DNA of 64,000 bases from contig NZ_CP006877.1 of the NCBI RefSeq assembly GCF_000816845.1, positions 3,970,501 to 4,034,500 on the forward strand, given 5' to 3'. The stretch is from Rhizobium gallicum bv. gallicum R602sp (GTDB lineage: Bacteria; Pseudomonadota; Alphaproteobacteria; Rhizobiales; Rhizobiaceae). The notes beneath the pieces were generated by a model, which was not told the origin of the DNA, made no database searches, and worked only from the letters and a program-made list of their open reading frames with translations. Position 1 is the stretch's first letter. Each line of letters opens with the position of its first letter. A program made the position numbers and the translations under genes. Below are positions 56,817 to 64,000 of the stretch, in pieces.

Positions 56817-58046
56817 CTATTTGTCGCGATAGAGCTTTCGGCCATCACCGACGCGGACGGCGACGGGAACGGAAGCACCACGCCCCATCGACCTGGCCTT
56901 CACGGTACCGTCGATGCGTTTGCGCTCGAGGTGGTAGGCATAAGCAAACTGACCGGAGATGCCTGCGACGACAAAGAGCGCACCGATCATCTGGTCATGA
57001 TTGGTAATGTAGAGCAGCACTTGGCCCGCCATCGCAAGGATTGTCCCTGCGACAAAGATATTGAGCGAGTGACGGCCAATGATGGTTAGCGGATGATCCG
57101 ACGGACGGCGCAGGATACGAGACAGCACGGGAATATTGATAACGAGGTAGCTGAGCGCCAACACATGCAGCAGCCGCGGCAGGGACAGGAAAGTCTTGTC
57201 GAAACCGGTAAGGACAGGCGGCATGCCAAGCGCTGCCAGTACATTGCCGAGGTCCCACAGGTGACCGACAACCCAAGCAAAGGACAGCGCTACGTAGCCG
57301 GAAGCCAGCACGAACAAAATCGGGTGCTCCGGCAGCTTGCCGCCACGCTTGACATGCATGATGCCGACGGCGCCGATCGTGAACAAGAACTGCCACGAGA
57401 GTGGATTGAGGAACCAGTAGTCGGCGATGAGCATGTTGTGCGGCGCGATCTGATAGATGCCCGCAAACAGCCACACAGCACCCGAAACACCAAGCGCCAG
57501 AAGCGGATGTGCCGAGTAAAGAAGCAAGATGACTGGTACCATGAGCATCAGCGCGCCGTACATCGGCAATATGTTGTTGTAGCCGATCTGGTGGCCGAGC
57601 AGAAGCAAAGCGGGTATTCCCTGCGTCAAGTTCATCAAGACGGCGAGGATATTGATTTCCACGAGCAATCCCGGCCGGTGGAACAGCGAGGCGCCGCAAA
57701 TGAACAGCGCGAGCGTTATGAAGGTCGTGATCATATGGGCGAGATAGAGGGTGAAGGCACGCTTGATCGCCTTCTTCGCCATGTCTAGTCGCCCGCCGAC
57801 CTTGAAGCCGGAGCCATAGGCCAGTCCGACCGCAATGCCCGAGATCAGCACGAATGCTTCCGCGGCGTCGGAGAAGCCGAAATTCTTCGTCGTCGCATAC
57901 TCGAATATCTGGCCGGGAACATGATTGATGAAAATCGTGATGAGGGCAAGGCCACGCAGAACATCAAGCCTCGTGTCGCGCGCCGGTCGCACTGCTGATT
58001 GAGGCAAGCGCTCAGCGCCGATGGCGTTTTCCGGCGTAGCCGCCAT
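56817..58046 (-). CDS. opgC: OpgC: succinyl transferase of cyclic beta-glucans
   Basis: The 409-residue membrane protein has about ten helices. It begins with TRLDVLRGLALITIFINHVP, the acyltransferase-3-like start, followed by FSDAAEAFVLISGIAVGLAY. In Rhizobium etli OpgC adds succinyl groups to cyclic beta-1,2-glucans at the periplasmic face, giving them charge. ATG at 58046 has AGGAG 7 bases upstream. It lies directly downstream (98 bp) of ndvB, the glucan synthase. Confidence 0.92.
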   Translation of the reverse strand: MAATPENAIGAERLPQSAVRPARDTRLDVLRGLALITIFINHVPGQIFEYATTKNFGFSDAAEAFVLISGIAVGLAYGSGFKVGGRLDMAKKAIKRAFTLYLAHMITTFITLALFICGASLFHRPGLLVEINILAVLMNLTQGIPALLLLGHQIGYNNILPMYGALMLMVPVILLLYSAHPLLALGVSGAVWLFAGIYQIAPHNMLIADYWFLNPLSWQFLFTIGAVGIMHVKRGGKLPEHPILFVLASGYVALSFAWVVGHLWDLGNVLAALGMPPVLTGFDKTFLSLPRLLHVLALSYLVINIPVLSRILRRPSDHPLTIIGRHSLNIFVAGTILAMAGQVLLYITNHDQMIGALFVVAGISGQFAYAYHLERKRIDGTVKARSMGRGASVPVAVRVGDGRKLYRDK

Positions 58047-58144
58047 GATGTTTCTCCTGTTTCGATCTGCAAACGCGGTTGCAGCCAAAAAGTTTCACCT
58101 TTTGGCTGCAACGAATCGCCGGAGTGTGAGCGTCGAAAATGCTG

Positions 58145-61100
58145 CTATCCGACCGAATATCCCTCATGGGGAGTGGCGACTTCGCTGTCATTGATGACCA
58201 CAGTGTAGCCGTCCGGTTGGGACGATTTTGAGACAGAAATGCGATATTTCACACCTGAGTGTTCAATCTCTGCCGAAAAGCCGTCCCAACCGCTCGGCAG
58301 TGCCGGACGAACAAAAATCCGACCGTTTTTCAAACGGATACCGAGGATCCCTTCGACTGCGGCCCGATAGAGCCAGCCCGCGGAACCCGTATACCACGTC
58401 CACCCGCCGCGGCCCTTGAGCGCACCTTCGCCATAGACGTCGGCAGCCACCGTATAAGGCTCGACTCGATAGTGCTCGGCCGAAGCTTTGTCGCGCGAAT
58501 GGGTGATCGGGTTCAAGAGTTCGAAGCAGGCCATTGCATCGTCGCCCCGGTTGAGCTCAGCAAGCGCCATAACCACCCAGGTGGCCGCATGCGTGTACTG
58601 GCCGCCATTCTCGCGAACACCCGGAGGATAGGCTTTGATATAACCTGGATCCCTGATCGACGTGGCAAAAGGCGGGGTAAATAGGCGGATGATTCGCGCT
58701 TCTTTGTCCACAAGGCGGTTCAAAACCGCGTCCATGGCCTTGACCGCGTGATCCGGGTTACCTTCGCCGGAAAGCACGCTCCAGGATTGCGCGATCGAAT
58801 CGATCTGGCATTCCAGGCTTTCCTTCGAACCGAGCAGGCTGCCGTCGTCGAATGTGCCTCGGCGATAATAGCCGCCATCCCAACCTTTACTTTCGAGCGC
58901 GGCCTTCAGTGCACCGAGATGTTTCGTCCAGCGCTCGACGCGAGCACCGTCGCCCCGCTCTTGCGCATAGGGAATGAAGGACCGCAGCGCGCCTGCCAAG
59001 AACCAGCCGAGCCAGACGCTTGTGCCCTGGCCGTTGATGCCGACGCGGTTCATGCCGTCGTTCCAGTCGCCGCCCATGATCAGCGGCAGCCCGTTTGAGC
59101 CCTTGCGCTTGATCGCGAGATCAAGTGCCAAGGCGGCATGCTCGTAGATGCTGGCCTTGTCGTCCGAGACTTCCGGACGATAGAAGGAGTCGTGCTGGCC
59201 TTCGAGCAACGCCGGGCCCTCGAGGAACGGCAATTCCTCGTCAAGCACGCTCTTGTCGCCCGTTGCGCTGCAATAGTGATGGATCGCATAGGCGAGCCAG
59301 ACCACGTCGTCCGAAATCAATGTACGGACACCCGCGCCGGTTCCCGGCAGCCACCAATGCTGGACATCGCCCTCGCGGAACTGCCTGGAGGCAGCGTTGA
59401 CGATCTGGTTGCGCGCGAGCGATGGCTCCTGAAGCACGAAAGCCAGCGTATCCTGCAACTGATCGCGGAAGCCAAAGGCGCCACTTGCCTGATAGAAGGC
59501 CGACCGTGCCATGATGCGACAGCCAAGGCTCTGATAGGGCAGCCAGGCATTGACGAGATTGTTCATGGCCTGGTTCGGCGTCGAAATCTGAACCTTGCCC
59601 GTAAAGCTCTGCCAGAAATCGCGGTTTGCCTGAACCGTGTCCTCGACAGAGATCTTGCGGATCTCGGCGATCAAGGTTTGGGCCTCTTGCCTCGACGCCG
59701 TGTCGCCCAGGAAGAACGTGACGTCACGCTCTTCGCCAACACCGATTTCGATATCGATTGCGAGAGCCGCTGCCGGGTCGCCGTCAAGTTCCGTGGCGCC
59801 GGAAAGCGCAACGGGCGGCTTGAGCGCCTGCGGAGCCCGGATCGTGCCGGCCTTGCCGATGAACTCGCGTCTGCTTGTGGTGAAGCTCGACGGCTTCACG
59901 CTGGCGGCAAAGAAGGATACCCGGTTCGAGAAGTCGATGCTGTACTGGTTGGCGGCAAGAAGTGCGCCGGTTTCCTCGTCACGGGATGAGAGGATGAAGG
60001 GCACCGAGCGCTGTGCGTTGTTGCCGAGAACCCACTCGACATAGCCATAGAGCCGCAGCTTGCGCGCCGTAGTGCCCATGTTGCGCAACCGGACGCGCTG
60101 CAGCTTGACCGGCCTCAGGCGATCGACCGTCTGTGTCACTTCGAGCGCGATATCGTTCTGCTCGCTGGAGAAGACGGAGTAGCCGAGACCATGGCGTGCC
60201 TCAAAGCGGACATCGCTCCGCTGCGAAAGCCCAGCAAATGGCGTCATCAGAGCGCCACTTTCAAGGTCGGTGACGTAAATCGCCTCGCCTGAGCGATTGA
60301 CGACGGCATCGTTCGACCAGGAGGTCAGCTGATAGTCGCGCGAGTTGACGCTCCAGGTGAAACCCGCGCCCTCCGCAGACACATGGAAGCCGAACTTCTC
60401 GTTCGAGATCACGTTGATCCAGGGCTGCGGTGTTGCCGTGCCGCCAGCAAGACGGACGACATATTCGCGGCCGTCGCGGGCAAAACCACCGAAGCCGTTC
60501 CAGAAGTCGAGATCGCCTTCCTCCTCGATCACAAGCGCCGACGGCCTGGGCTGCACGACACGCGCCACGCGCTTGACCGGGGTCTTGCGCTGCTCGCGTT
60601 CCATTTCCGGCAGGTCGTCCTTGGAAGGAGGCGCAGAAAGGGCGATGGCGCGGTTGATCTGATCGACGACCTTGCCGTTCTTAGCATGGAAGGTGACGCG
60701 CGAAGCGGCGATCAGGGCATGATAGGTCGCCTCCTCCATCAAATCCTTCCGGACGGCAAAGATATGTTGCCGGAGGCCATCTGCCTGGCCGATGCGGCGC
60801 ACGTTTTCGCACATCTGGTCCACGGCATGCTGCATGTCCTGCGCATAGGAGGATGCACGCTCGTTCATGATGACAAGATCGGCCGTCACGCCACGCGAGC
60901 GCAGATATTCCTCCGCCAGCAATGCCTCGCGAACGATATCAAGATCCATGTCGTCATCGATGCGCAGCATGAAGATCGGGAAGTCGCCGGAGATCGCAAG
61001 CGGCCACAGCGACGATTGTGACTGCATGCCGGCTCGAACTGCCGCAGCATCGGCGCGCAAGTCCATGTCCGGATAGACCAAATGCCGGCCAAGATACTGG

Positions 61101-64000
61101 AAGGCGGCAGCCTGCTGGGACGTCACGCCGACATGGCGCATCTGCACCTGCGTGCGTGTCCAGGCCTGAACAAGCTCGTGATTGAAGGCATCGGCGTGCC
61201 GATAGCGCTCGACAGCCTTGTCCACCTCGTCGCGGCTAGGAGCGGCGATCGTCCAGAAGATCACGCTCACTTTCTTGCCGGCCGGCACACGAACCGTGCG
61301 GCGCAACGAAAGGATCGGATCGAGCGTGAAGCCGTCGGTGCCTGAAAGCGTCGCACCAGGATCGAAGGCTGCGGCATCCGCAAGGCTACGGCCGCGGCCG
61401 AGGAATTTGCGGCGATCGGTCTCGAATTCCGTTTGCCGGGAAGGACCGGCACTGTCGACGATCAGATGGGCAATGCTCATGTTCGGCTCGCCCGGATCGC
61501 GTCTGTTGCGTTCGGCACGGATGACGTCGCCGCGCCTGCCGAATTCCGTCTTCACGAACATGCGGGCGAAAGCCGGATGCGCATTGTCCGTGTCATCCAG
61601 TGTGATCACCGGCTCCAGATAGGAGGTGACTTCGATGAAGCGGTCTTCCGATCCCATGTTGAGAAGCGTCAGCCTGCGGCCTTCCGCATCATGCTCGGTC
61701 GCAACGATGCATTCCAGTTCACTGCTGAGGTCGCCAACAACCTTGGTGAATTCCGCCTTTTCGTCGGCGAAGAGCACATTGACCTTTTCGCCCTCGACAC
61801 TTTTTGGTTCGGCGGTGGCCGACCACCATTCGTTGGTCGCCGTGTCGCGCAGGAAGATGAAGCTTCCCCAGCGGTCTTCCGTCGGGTCGGCTTTCCAGCG
61901 GGTAACGGCCTGGCCGTTCCAGTGTGCGTAGCCTGCACCAGTCGCCGTCAACATCATCGAATAGTGACCGTTGGACAGGAACATGAGTTCGCGATCGCGC
62001 GAAAGCGGATCGGCGATCTTGCGAAGCTCCGGCCGCAGGAGATCTTCCTGGATGCTGGCGGGCGTATCCGATTCGTGCTTGCCGCTCATGACGGGGATGT
62101 CGCGCGGCGCCTTTTCCTGCAGCAACAGTTCGGCTGCTTCGATCACCGGATCGGAGTGGAAGAGCTCACGCAGATGCCCATTGAAAGCGACATTGGCAAC
62201 CGCTGCGATCGACATGCCGTGATGGTGCGCATAGTAGTTATAAACAACAGCGCATTTCTTGCCTTCCGGCACGCGGGTCGGCGTGAAGTCGACGGCATCA
62301 TGGAATCCGAATTTGCCGAGCGCACCGAGCTTGCGCAGGCGCTGCAGATTTTCGAGTGCCCCTGGCGGGTCGTATTGGCTGGCGAGGATCGAGGCATAAG
62401 GCGCGATGACGGCATTGTGGCCGAGGCCGCGCTTCAGGCCAAGCGTAGGCACGCCGAAGTTCGTGTATTGATAGTTGAGGTTATGGTCGCGAGCGTTGAA
62501 GGCCGCTTCCGAAATGCCCCACGGAATACCCAGCTTGCGTCCGTAGTTCATCTGCTCGACCACGACCAGATTGTTTGTCTGGTTGAGAATACCCCCGCCG
62601 CGCTCCTGCATGACGAGCGGCGGCATCAGATATTCGAACATCGAGCCGGACCAAGAGACGAGAGCGCCGCGCGAACCGACCGGCACGACCTGGCGGCCGA
62701 GGCGATACCAATGCTCCGTCGGCAAGTCGCCCTTTGCGATGCCGAAAAGACTGGTCAGCCGGCATTCCGACGCCAAAAGGTCGTAGCAGGCCTGGTCGAG
62801 CTCGCCGCTTTCGACGCGATAGCCGATCGAAAGAAGGCGGCGTTCCGGACGGAACAGGAAGCTGAAATCCATCGAGAAGGCGAGATCGCGGGCCTTGTCG
62901 CGAAGGGCAATCAGCCGCGGCCGCAAAGCATCGATATTTGAAAGGTCGAATGTGCTGTCGGAAATATGCGCTTCGCAAATCTTGACGAGTGCTTCGGCCC
63001 AACGGGTAAGTTCGCCGCTGAGTGCCGACTTCACTTCGTGATCGAGATTTGCCGCAAGCTTCTGGATGTCACGGGCAAGAACCGCAAGGTTGATGACGCG
63101 GATCGAGGCGAACTCGTGCTCGCGCTTAACGGCGGCGAGCGCGTTCTGGAAGCCGACGATCCGTTCTTCCAGGCGGCGGCGGAGCGGACGGACCGTCTTG
63201 CGATCGTCTGGAAGGTCGGCCAGTACTTCGCCGAGGATGCCGGCAGTGTCGCCGACGCCGTCGAGATTGCCCTGCATATGCGCCGACGGGGCCTCGGCCC
63301 AATTGCGGCAAGCCGACGAAACGGCAATAAGGTGACCGGCGAGATTGCCGCTGTCGACAGCCGAAACGTATCGCGGCCCAAGGGTCTGCAGCGTATCGGT
63401 GTGGTACCAGTTAAAGAGGTGGCCACGATACTTCTCCATCTTGTCGATGGTGCCGATCGTCTGCTCCAGCCGCTCGATCGTTTCCTCGAAGGAAAACCAG
63501 CCGAACTGGCGGCCGGAAACGACCGAGAGCAGGTACACGCCGATATTGGTCGGCGAGGTGCGGCTCGCGACGATGACGTGCGGCGTTTCCTGAATGTTAT
63601 CTGGCGGCAGGTAATTCTGTTCTGCCGTGGTGAACGTATCGAAGTAACGCCAGGTGCGGCGCGCGATCTTTCTGAGCTCGCTTGAGACCGAATCGGCGAC
63701 TTCCAGGCGGTCTTCGGTTTCTGCCGACTGGCTGACATACCAGGCAACGAGTGGCGACAAGGTCCACAGCAAGGCAAACGGAATACCGACGAGGAATGCG
63801 TTATCGCCGGGAAGTGCTGCAAAGCCGAGTGCGAGCAGCGCGAGCACCGGGGCGTGCCACATCGCGCCGTAGTAGGAGAGGATCGTTCCCTGCCCGCCCG
63901 CTTGGACGCTGGCAGCAGTGCGCCATTGCAGCATCAATTTATGGCTGACGAGAAGACGGTAGAGCGAGCGGCCGATCGCATCGACCATCATGCAAGCCGT
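58145..64000 (-). CDS. ndvB: Cyclic beta-1,2-glucan synthase NdvB/ChvB (5' end outside window)
   Basis: The frame is open to the window edge, so about 1950 C-terminal residues of a protein usually near 2830 are present. In-window domains are: final membrane helices (LALLALGFAALPGDNAFL and VGIPFALLWTLSPLVAWYV), a glycoamylase-like part (WGISEAAFNARDHNLNYQYT, YNYYAHHHGMSIAAVANVAF), and a C-terminal GH94 phosphorylase-like part (GGDWNDGMNRVGINGQGTSV, SQSRWGKTDC-type core not seen, WTWYTGSAGWLYRAAVEGIL). The enzyme initiates, elongates and cyclises the glucan; the phosphorylase domain limits chain length. Needed for osmoadaptation and nodule invasion. Confidence 0.95.
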   Translation of the reverse strand, partial: TACMMVDAIGRSLYRLLVSHKLMLQWRTAASVQAGGQGTILSYYGAMWHAPVLALLALGFAALPGDNAFLVGIPFALLWTLSPLVAWYVSQSAETEDRLEVADSVSSELRKIARRTWRYFDTFTTAEQNYLPPDNIQETPHVIVASRTSPTNIGVYLLSVVSGRQFGWFSFEETIERLEQTIGTIDKMEKYRGHLFNWYHTDTLQTLGPRYVSAVDSGNLAGHLIAVSSACRNWAEAPSAHMQGNLDGVGDTAGILGEVLADLPDDRKTVRPLRRRLEERIVGFQNALAAVKREHEFASIRVINLAVLARDIQKLAANLDHEVKSALSGELTRWAEALVKICEAHISDSTFDLSNIDALRPRLIALRDKARDLAFSMDFSFLFRPERRLLSIGYRVESGELDQACYDLLASECRLTSLFGIAKGDLPTEHWYRLGRQVVPVGSRGALVSWSGSMFEYLMPPLVMQERGGGILNQTNNLVVVEQMNYGRKLGIPWGISEAAFNARDHNLNYQYTNFGVPTLGLKRGLGHNAVIAPYASILASQYDPPGALENLQRLRKLGALGKFGFHDAVDFTPTRVPEGKKCAVVYNYYAHHHGMSIAAVANVAFNGHLRELFHSDPVIEAAELLLQEKAPRDIPVMSGKHESDTPASIQEDLLRPELRKIADPLSRDRELMFLSNGHYSMMLTATGAGYAHWNGQAVTRWKADPTEDRWGSFIFLRDTATNEWWSATAEPKSVEGEKVNVLFADEKAEFTKVVGDLSSELECIVATEHDAEGRRLTLLNMGSEDRFIEVTSYLEPVITLDDTDNAHPAFARMFVKTEFGRRGDVIRAERNRRDPGEPNMSIAHLIVDSAGPSRQTEFETDRRKFLGRGRSLADAAAFDPGATLSGTDGFTLDPILSLRRTVRVPAGKKVSVIFWTIAAPSRDEVDKAVERYRHADAFNHELVQAWTRTQVQMRHVGVTSQQAAAFQYLGRHLVYPDMDLRADAAAVRAGMQSQSSLWPLAISGDFPIFMLRIDDDMDLDIVREALLAEEYLRSRGVTADLVIMNERASSYAQDMQHAVDQMCENVRRIGQADGLRQHIFAVRKDLMEEATYHALIAASRVTFHAKNGKVVDQINRAIALSAPPSKDDLPEMEREQRKTPVKRVARVVQPRPSALVIEEEGDLDFWNGFGGFARDGREYVVRLAGGTATPQPWINVISNEKFGFHVSAEGAGFTWSVNSRDYQLTSWSNDAVVNRSGEAIYVTDLESGALMTPFAGLSQRSDVRFEARHGLGYSVFSSEQNDIALEVTQTVDRLRPVKLQRVRLRNMGTTARKLRLYGYVEWVLGNNAQRSVPFILSSRDEETGALLAANQYSIDFSNRVSFFAASVKPSSFTTSRREFIGKAGTIRAPQALKPPVALSGATELDGDPAAALAIDIEIGVGEERDVTFFLGDTASRQEAQTLIAEIRKISVEDTVQANRDFWQSFTGKVQISTPNQAMNNLVNAWLPYQSLGCRIMARSAFYQASGAFGFRDQLQDTLAFVLQEPSLARNQIVNAASRQFREGDVQHWWLPGTGAGVRTLISDDVVWLAYAIHHYCSATGDKSVLDEELPFLEGPALLEGQHDSFYRPEVSDDKASIYEHAALALDLAIKRKGSNGLPLIMGGDWNDGMNRVGINGQGTSVWLGWFLAGALRSFIPYAQERGDGARVERWTKHLGALKAALESKGWDGGYYRRGTFDDGSLLGSKESLECQIDSIAQSWSVLSGEGNPDHAVKAMDAVLNRLVDKEARIIRLFTPPFATSIRDPGYIKAYPPGVRENGGQYTHAATWVVMALAELNRGDDAMACFELLNPITHSRDKASAEHYRVEPYTVAADVYGEGALKGRGGWTWYTGSAGWLYRAAVEGILGIRLKNGRIFVRPALPSGWDGFSAEIEHSGVKYRISVSKSSQPDGYTVVINDSEVATPHEGYSVG

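Noticed and set aside
61433..62941. Plus-strand frame of 502 codons antisense to ndvB
   Set aside because: It is a mirror of the GC-rich ndvB codon pattern and has no family resemblance.

Overview
The window reads as chromosomal DNA of a Rhizobium of the etli/leguminosarum type (Rhizobiaceae, Alphaproteobacteria). Pointers are a 1154-residue pyruvate carboxylase with a TTG start, rpoH2, the phbAB/phaR polyhydroxybutyrate genes, a SAM-II riboswitch before metA, and the cyclic beta-1,2-glucan genes ndvA, opgC and ndvB. Coding density is high and most genes lie on the minus strand. The first and last genes are cut by the window ends. I saw no tRNA, rRNA or CRISPR array.

Layout. 1-5.7 kb: a minus-strand operon of carrier protein, acyl-CoA-dehydrogenase-like protein, aminoacyl-tRNA-synthetase-like amino acid:carrier-protein ligase, DUF1839 protein and a GH2 glycosidase; its overall pathway is not known and it is the most intriguing system here. 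6-8.8 kb: epmB, epmA and efp, the EF-P beta-lysylation set. 8.9-13.7 kb: an amino-sugar operon (GntR regulator, SIS deaminase, nagA, second SIS protein) and a galactose mutarotase. 13.8-14.9 kb: metA under a SAM-II riboswitch. 15-19.4 kb: an SbmA/BacA-like transporter with a decayed ATPase, an ABC-F protein and thiamine pyrophosphokinase. 19.5-23.1 kb: a TPP riboswitch and thiBPQ. 23.3-26.7 kb: an M48 lipoprotein protease, rpoH2 with an EcfG-type promoter, and carD.

27-31.1 kb: fdxA, an S4-domain protein and a large Suv3-like helicase. 31.2-32.7 kb: a low-coding stretch with paired 75-bp repeats rich in GANTC methylation sites, then two tiny envelope-protein genes behind a second EcfG-type promoter. 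32.7-35.5 kb: phbB, phbA and divergent phaR. 35.5-41.5 kb: housekeeping genes (rpmF, a GST, mtgA, ispA, ispG) and an MFS transporter. 41.5-44.9 kb: a DeoR regulator and a polar amino acid/cystine-type ABC importer. 45-50.4 kb: a methyltransferase, an FMN reductase and pyc. 50.5-64 kb: a LuxR-type regulator with conserved acyl-homoserine-lactone ligands, ndvA, a small accessory island with an IS66 relic, an MFS transporter, opgC and the C-terminal two thirds of ndvB.

Functional links: ndvB makes, ndvA exports and opgC substitutes cyclic beta-1,2-glucan. phbAB/phaR and pyc manage acetyl-CoA and anaplerotic carbon. rpoH2 and the DUF3309/glycine-zipper genes appear tied to the general stress response. 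Thiamine and methionine supply are each under a metabolite-sensing RNA. All family assignments are from reading the translated sequence; no database search was possible.
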